In this document: one piece after another, positions 37,077 to 41,981 of the stretch
Numbering within the stretch: the stretch's first letter is position 1
Layout of the letters: every line of letters starts with the position of its first letter
Virus record (IMG/VR): IMGVR_UViG_3300042922_000894
Coordinates: 1-41,981 of that record
Reading direction: 5' to 3' (one strand)
Length of the DNA: 41,981 bases
Origin: a virus
The notes under the pieces: model-generated
The model's input: the letters and a program-made list of their open reading frames with translations, nothing else
Told to the model about the DNA's origin: nothing
The model's database searches: none
Program-made: the position numbers and the translations under genes

Positions 37077-38294
37077 TCAGGCTGCCTTGGTCTTCAGCAC
37101 CCGCAGCGCCTGCGGCCGGACGACGTCGCCGCCGACGCGCTTGCGGAAGCGGAAGCCGATCATGCCCTCCTCGGCGTACAGCTCCTCGAGCCGCTTCACG
37201 GTGATGCCGAGGCGGTCGTAGACGCGGTAGCCGGCCTGGAAGTCACCGAACGCCGCGACGGCCTTGTTGGCCGCGATGCCGTCGATGTTCTCCTGGTTGT
37301 GGATGGCGAACCCGTTGAGGGTGTTCGGGCGACCTGCCTGCAGCGAGGGCTGCCACAGGTACCGGCCGTCGGCGTCCTTCATCGTCGAGACGAACAGCTC
37401 CGTCGTCGAGGGGATGAGGAAGCTGCCGTTGCGGCGGTACTGCGCGGGCACGTCGTAGACGAGTCCGAGCAGGTCGTCGAGGAACACGCCGGGCGCGTTC
37501 GCACCGGTTCCGCCGTAGGTCGTCGCCCCGGACACGCGGGCGGGAACGCCGCCTGCGGTCGAGAAGATGCCCACGGGCATGTGCGCCGTGTGGCCGGTGC
37601 CGATCGTGAAGGCGGTGTCCTCGGCGTCGGCAGCGGCGCGCGCGAAGCTGTCGCGGATGAACGCGTCCAGGTTCACGTCGGTGTCGTCGAGCTCGTCCTC
37701 GCCGACCTTCGCCAGGCCGTAGAGGTCCTCGATGTACGTGTACTCCTCTTCGGGGGTACCCGGCATCGAGTCCGTGAGCTCCTGCTCGTTCGTCTCGAGC
37801 TTGCCCCAGCCGACGGACACCTCGTCGAGCGAACGACGACGCACCCGGTTGCGGTTGGTGTTGCGCTGGCCGGCGATCGGGCGGATCGCGCTGATGCGCG
37901 GGACCTCCCGGATGATCTCCGACTCGAGGTCCTCGGGGACGAGGATCTCGCCGGCGGCGTTCTCGACGAGGGCGCGCTGCTCGGGGGCGAGCACGCCGCC
38001 GCGGACGAAGCGCCGGAACGCCGCGCGACGATCCTGCGAGCGCTGGTCGTCGCCGCCGCCGGGGGCGTTGCCGTTGCCGTGGATGGGCTCGCCGAGCTGG
38101 GCGTTACGCCGCTCCTCGGCTTCCTGGCGCTCGATGCGCTCCGAGAAGTCCCGGAACTCGTTCTCGCCGCGGTCGTACGCCGTGCGCTCTTCGGCGCTGA
38201 GGTTGCGGTTCTCGCCCTCGGCGCGTTCGGTGATCGCTCGCATCGCCTCGACGGTGCGAGCACGCTCCTGACGGAGCTGAACAGAGGTGGGCAT
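37077..38294 (-). CDS. Major capsid protein, HK97 fold (complete copy)
   Basis: A 405-residue capsid subunit. Residues 1-110 are the charged delta domain (RQERARTVEAMRAITERAEG, then NLSAEERTAYDRGENEFRDF). The HK97 fold then runs from about 115 (ILVPEDLESEIIREVPRISA) to the C-terminus (FGDFQAGYRVYDRLGITVKRL, in part). It forms the icosahedral shell after protease processing. ATG 38294 has GGGAG 7 nt upstream. The N-terminal 466 nt lie in the block that is identical between the two repeat copies. Confidence 0.95.
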   Translation of the reverse strand: MPTSVQLRQERARTVEAMRAITERAEGENRNLSAEERTAYDRGENEFRDFSERIERQEAEERRNAQLGEPIHGNGNAPGGGDDQRSQDRRAAFRRFVRGGVLAPEQRALVENAAGEILVPEDLESEIIREVPRISAIRPIAGQRNTNRNRVRRRSLDEVSVGWGKLETNEQELTDSMPGTPEEEYTYIEDLYGLAKVGEDELDDTDVNLDAFIRDSFARAAADAEDTAFTIGTGHTAHMPVGIFSTAGGVPARVSGATTYGGTGANAPGVFLDDLLGLVYDVPAQYRRNGSFLIPSTTELFVSTMKDADGRYLWQPSLQAGRPNTLNGFAIHNQENIDGIAANKAVAAFGDFQAGYRVYDRLGITVKRLEELYAEEGMIGFRFRKRVGGDVVRPQALRVLKTKAA

Positions 38295-38352
38295 AGCCAC
38301 TCTCCCTTCCTGTGTTGGGGTGTGTCCCGCACCGTTCGGACGGGCACTCGGT

Positions 38353-38940
38353 TCAGAGCTGCTCGAGCAGCTCCAGTTCGTGGAGGCGGTGCCGCGCGCG
38401 TTCCGCCGGGTAGCCGGCCTCGCGGTCGAGGTGCCGCTTCGCGAGGTCGCGCAGCTCGGCCGACGTCTGCGTGTACGCCGGGTAGGTGACGACGGAGACG
38501 TCGCCGCCGTCGAAGTCGAATTCGCGGACCTCGTGGATCGAGCCGGACCACCCGTCGGAGGTGATCCAGAAGCCGAACGACATCTGCGTGATGTCCTCGC
38601 GCTCGAGCGACACGGCGAGGTCTCGGGCGTAGGAGACGTCGGCCATGTCGGACTCGACGAGCACGCCGTCGGAGTCCTCGGTGAGCGTGACCGTCCCGGC
38701 GCGGGTGCGGCCGAGCAGCAGGTTCGGGTCGTGGTTGATCAGGAAGCGGACGTCGGGGTTGGCCGCGAGGGTGCGGGTGGCCGCGCCCGGGCGGATCAGC
38801 TCCTGCCAGCCGCCGAGGTCCTCGGAGAGCTGGTCGTAGACGACCGCCCGGCCGGTGAAGTGCAGCCGGCGGTCGTCGTCGCTGGCGGCGCGGATCTGGA
38901 TGTCCGTCAGCGGGAAGGCGCGGCGTTCGAAGATGCGCAT
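38353..38940 (-). CDS. HK97-type prohead protease (copy 2)
   Basis: A 195-residue homologue of the protease at 525-1112, with the same catalytic His70 and Ser121. Only about one residue change is seen (KRHLDREAG here, KRHLAREAG in copy 1), while silent substitutions are frequent. Start ATG 38940 with the same GGAG site. Confidence 0.93.
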   Translation of the reverse strand: MRIFERRAFPLTDIQIRAASDDDRRLHFTGRAVVYDQLSEDLGGWQELIRPGAATRTLAANPDVRFLINHDPNLLLGRTRAGTVTLTEDSDGVLVESDMADVSYARDLAVSLEREDITQMSFGFWITSDGWSGSIHEVREFDFDGGDVSVVTYPAYTQTSAELRDLAKRHLDREAGYPAERARHRLHELELLEQL

Positions 38941-38951
38941 GGGATCAGCTC

Positions 38952-40838
38952 CTAGTAGTCGAAGTCCATGCCGCAGGTGCACCCTGCGGCGTCGTCGGCG
39001 CCGGCTGCGAGGTCGCCCGGCCACATGGCGCCGTTCGAGAACGGCTCGTCGATCGGGACCGTTTCGCCCTGCATGTCGGCGTGCTGGTTGTGATCCGATC
39101 GCCAGCGTTTCGCCGATGCACCGGTCTGGGACGCGCCCTCGAAGCGGCCGAAGGATCCCGCCCGGTTGATGATCCGCGCCGCCCACACCGACACGCTCTC
39201 GAGCACCACGTCGAACGCTCGCGCGGCCGAGACGTCGGATTCGAGGAGGCGGAAGACGGAGGAGTTGAACGCGGCGGCTTCCGAGCTCGCGACCGAGGCT
39301 GCCCAGTTCGTCGTCCGCTCGGCGATGAACACGTCGCCGCGGGTCTCGGCCTGTCGCGTGCCGAACTCGGACACGACGCCACCGATCGCGGGGGCGAGGG
39401 TTTCCGCGAGCAGCTCGTCCCAGACGGTGCGCTCGTCGGCATCCGGCGCGGCGGCGATCTGGTCGCGCTGGTCGCGGACATAGTCGCTGAGGATCAGCTC
39501 GAGGCGAGTGACCCAGGCGGGTGCGTCGTCCGTTGCCGCCCGGCGCGCAGCGGGCAGCGCTCGGAACGCGGTCGGGTTGAGCTGCGCGATATGCACCGGC
39601 GACATGCCGTCGCGCTGGATCGGCAGGGACCCTGCGGGGACCATGTTCGTCGGTTCGAGGTACGTGTCGCCGTTCTCGATGGGCGGTTCGTCCTCGAGTG
39701 CGCGGACGTCGTTCGCGGAGAGGTAGCCCCACTGGCGACCGGCGGCGTACGCGGCGGTCTGCGCCGCGGTGTCGCCGCGCATCCGACCGCGCGGGTCGAA
39801 CTTCAGCCGCATCTCCTCCTCATCGAACAGCCGCTGCGTGACCTTCTCGAGGCGGGTGATCGGCGGCAGGAGCGCGTCCTGCACGAACTCGATGCCAAGG
39901 TGCTCGATGTTCGAGAACGTTGCGTGGTCGAGGTCGCCGATCTTGTGCGGCGGGACGCCGTACATCGACGCGATCTTGCCCTCGGTGAGCTTGTAGATCG
40001 CGAGGAACTGCGCATCCGCCGGTGACAGCGACACCCGCTCGAGCTTCGCGCCGCCCTCGAATACGGCGATCTGGTGCGAGTTCTCGAAGCCCTGGTGGCG
40101 GTCCTCCATCTGCTGAACGAGGCGCTCCCACTGCTTGTCGGAGAGGTTCCCCGACGTCGTCAGCACGGTCTCGGGCGTCGCGTCGCGCTCGAAGAAGCCG
40201 CCGATGTAGGCGGTCGCGGCGACGGAGATCCCGACCTGCTGCCGGGCGACGCCGATCGGCGAGAGCGCCTCCGGCCCTGTCCCGAACCAGCGGTAGTGCA
40301 GGATCTCGAGGTGCGTGGCGACGTAGCCCTTCTCGACCGGCAGCCACGTCTCCTTGCCGTCGTGGTCGAGCTTGTAGGCGAGGTCTCCGGTCGACGTGCG
40401 CAGCACGGTGACGTCACTCGGCGGCACCGGCCACAGCGCCTCGACCTGACCGGCCCCGTTTCGGTGCACGTACACGTACGCGTTGCCGCGGATCAGCAGC
40501 CACGTCACCACGACGCGCCAGAACTCCGACGCGTCCATGACCGGGTTCGGCTGGACCGTCAGGATGCGGACGAGCTTCGCGTAGCGGGCCGGCGGGGAGA
40601 CGCGGTCGCGGCCGCGGCGGACGACCACGGACACCGGCAGGCTCGCGATCGCCTCGGCGACGAGCCGCACCGACGTGAGGACCGCCATCACCTGCAGCGA
40701 CTGCTCGGGCGTGACGTGCACACCGGCCGAGGTGCGGCTGCCGCGGAGCGATGGCATCCGGGAGCGCCGGGTGAAGGCACGGACGCCGTCGGTGACGGTG
40801 CGCCAGGTGCGGGCGATTCGGCCGGTGAAGCTAGCCAC
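38952..40838 (-). CDS. Portal protein with MuF-like domain (copy 2)
   Basis: A 628-residue portal, the counterpart of 1124-3010. Substitutions against copy 1 include A/S in RDRV(A/S)PP, K/E before ALWPV, H/N in IAQL, F/L in LELI, A/T in SEFG, S/A before ERTTNW, G/S before EAAAFN, and DR/NQ before HADMQG. They are conservative and cluster in the C-terminal extension; the MuF signature is retained. Same GTG start overlapping the terminase stop. Confidence 0.93.
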   Translation of the reverse strand: MASFTGRIARTWRTVTDGVRAFTRRSRMPSLRGSRTSAGVHVTPEQSLQVMAVLTSVRLVAEAIASLPVSVVVRRGRDRVSPPARYAKLVRILTVQPNPVMDASEFWRVVVTWLLIRGNAYVYVHRNGAGQVEALWPVPPSDVTVLRTSTGDLAYKLDHDGKETWLPVEKGYVATHLEILHYRWFGTGPEALSPIGVARQQVGISVAATAYIGGFFERDATPETVLTTSGNLSDKQWERLVQQMEDRHQGFENSHQIAVFEGGAKLERVSLSPADAQFLAIYKLTEGKIASMYGVPPHKIGDLDHATFSNIEHLGIEFVQDALLPPITRLEKVTQRLFDEEEMRLKFDPRGRMRGDTAAQTAAYAAGRQWGYLSANDVRALEDEPPIENGDTYLEPTNMVPAGSLPIQRDGMSPVHIAQLNPTAFRALPAARRAATDDAPAWVTRLELILSDYVRDQRDQIAAAPDADERTVWDELLAETLAPAIGGVVSEFGTRQAETRGDVFIAERTTNWAASVASSEAAAFNSSVFRLLESDVSAARAFDVVLESVSVWAARIINRAGSFGRFEGASQTGASAKRWRSDHNQHADMQGETVPIDEPFSNGAMWPGDLAAGADDAAGCTCGMDFDY

Positions 40839-41981
40839 GAGGCCTCCTCTGCAGTGTGCGGATGCGCGGCTCGGGAGTGGCCGGCGGGTTCTTCAGCAGC
40901 CAGTACGCGCCAGCGACAGCCCAGAGTGGCGATGCGTCGCCGGGCGAAGCCTTCGCGTCGACGACGTACGCGCCGCCGAGGTTCTTCATGACGGCGGTGT
41001 TCGCTGCGATGTCGAGCAGGGGCTGGTTGCGGTGCTTGATCTTGCCGAGGTTGACGCCGTCGAGCAGCAGACCGGCCGCGCGGCCGAGGTCCGGGCCGCC
41101 CCACTCGGTGACGGTGAGCTCCGCCTCTTCGAACTCGGTGAGCATCGACGACACAGGGGCGCCGCGGACCTGGAAGGTGATCCCGGCCGGGGTGAACGTG
41201 CGCTCCGGCGACGTGAGCCACGGAACGATCCAGTCGGTGCCAGGCTGCGAGGCCATGATGCCGACGTGCACGAGCCCGTCGGCGCGCTTCGAGGCGAACG
41301 CGATGTGCGCGAGCTGCCGGTTCTGCGACACCTCGATGCAGATGTAGACGTCGGCGTCGTCGGCGCGCTTCGAGAGCCGGTCGAAGCCGTCGGCCCACTT
41401 GCCGGGCTGGAACGGTCCACCGACGGACGAGTCGACGAAGACGTTGCCGACCTCGGACGCGAACACAGGCGCCGGGTCAGAGATCCAGTAGGCGTAGAGG
41501 TTCTCCTGCGGGAGGTTGTAGTTCAGCGACGGGTTCGAGTACGCCCACGCCTCAGGGCTGTCGAGCGGCATCCCCGGCGGCGGCGACCACCAGAACAGAC
41601 CGATCGTCGTGTCGGCGTCGCCAGCCTCGATCGCGTCCATCGCCTGCTTGTGCAGGAACCGCTGGACGATCGCTTCCATGTCGCCGGCGTTCGAAGCGGC
41701 GATGAGCTGCGACCGGCGGCGGGCGGCCGTGGTCTTCGACAGCGCCGACCACGCCTTGAACGTCTTGTGCTTGAGGATCTCGTCGACGAAGACGAGGTCG
41801 AACGTGAGACCGCGGCCGCCGTTATCTGCGGAGTCGACCCAGTACCGCTGACCGCCGGTGAGCTCGAACCACAGCTCGCCGTTCGTGTTCGAGAACTCGC
41901 CGCGCTCCTGCTTGAGATCCGGGATCGCGTCGATGATGTTCTGCGCGTGTTCCCACGTCTTCTTCGCGGTCGCGAGCTTCT
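40831..41981 (-). CDS. terL: Terminase large subunit, C-terminal part (copy 2, cut by window edge)
   Basis: Counterpart of 3003-4556, covering about residue 136 to the end. It includes Walker B and the nuclease half; the Walker A region and the start lie beyond the window. Two residue changes are seen against copy 1 (T/A in AGD-DTTIG and I/L in SP-WAVAG), with many silent differences. Confidence 0.93.
   Translation of the reverse strand, partial: KLATAKKTWEHAQNIIDAIPDLKQERGEFSNTNGELWFELTGGQRYWVDSADNGGRGLTFDLVFVDEILKHKTFKAWSALSKTTAARRRSQLIAASNAGDMEAIVQRFLHKQAMDAIEAGDADTTIGLFWWSPPPGMPLDSPEAWAYSNPSLNYNLPQENLYAYWISDPAPVFASEVGNVFVDSSVGGPFQPGKWADGFDRLSKRADDADVYICIEVSQNRQLAHIAFASKRADGLVHVGIMASQPGTDWIVPWLTSPERTFTPAGITFQVRGAPVSSMLTEFEEAELTVTEWGGPDLGRAAGLLLDGVNLGKIKHRNQPLLDIAANTAVMKNLGGAYVVDAKASPGDASPLWAVAGAYWLLKNPPATPEPRIRTLQRRPRG

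Larger units (their letters stand above)
37829..41981. repeat. Copy 2 of the diverged 4.15-kb long direct repeat
   Basis: Second copy of 1-4153, in the same order and orientation. It follows directly from the unique part of the capsid gene, so gene order continues through it as expected for a circular or tandem phage genome. It ends inside the large terminase gene at the window edge. The first visible mismatch is at 38401 (corresponding to 573). Confidence 0.95.

Noticed and set aside
36900-38489. Long plus-strand open frame antisense to the capsid and connector genes
   Set aside because: Shadow of the well-supported capsid gene; no motif, no start context.

Overview
The window is a high-GC, HK97-type temperate siphophage genome. 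Its codon use, the leaderless -10/start-codon arrangements, the Gp37-like minor tail protein and a DUF3263 protein all point to an actinobacterial host, probably Microbacteriaceae (inference; no host gene is present). No rRNA gene, complete tRNA gene, IS element or CRISPR array was found.

The sequence wraps around. Positions 1-4153 are repeated, collinear and without visible indels, at 37829-41981. One genome unit is therefore 37,828 bp. The two copies are not the same molecule: about 572 bp at the start of the repeat are identical, and beyond that they differ by about 4% in the block I compared, mostly at synonymous positions. The window either joins two related phages (tandem prophages or a mixed assembly) or contains a partly gene-converted repeat.

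Layout, reading the minus strand from high to low coordinates. Early/replication operon (17906 to 6584): Cro-like HTH, AlpA-like HTH, HTH/ParB-like protein, two unknowns, YqaJ exonuclease plus RecT-like annealase, HNH protein, cytosine-5 methyltransferase, small zinc-motif proteins, GIY-YIG-like protein, winged-helix protein, SSB, more zinc/HTH proteins and a ParB-like protein. Nearly every junction is a 4-nt or shorter start/stop overlap, and the operon ends at a hairpin at 6497-6520. Packaging/head module (6201 to 1, continuing at 38294): HNH, an ORF with two in-frame amber codons, a LysM protein, small and large terminase, a portal fused to a MuF-like domain, prohead protease and major capsid protein. 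Connector/tail module (37006 to 28032): four head-tail connector/completion proteins, major tail protein, frameshifted tail chaperones, tape measure, distal tail protein, Gp37-like hub and a minor tail protein. Lysis and fibre (27967 to 23040): cysteine-peptidase-like endolysin, three membrane proteins (holin candidates) and a long tail fibre with a putative glycan-degrading domain and a LamG domain.

Plus-strand lysogeny region (18054 to 23061): HTH repressor, ImmA/IrrE-like protease and tyrosine integrase; an attP whose core is the 3' half of a tRNA gene (anticodon loop fits Arg-UCU); then small cargo genes and an O-antigen-polymerase-like membrane protein that probably remodels the host surface. 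The early and repressor promoters diverge from a region of TTGCATGCAA-type operators whose half-sites also serve as the -35 elements.
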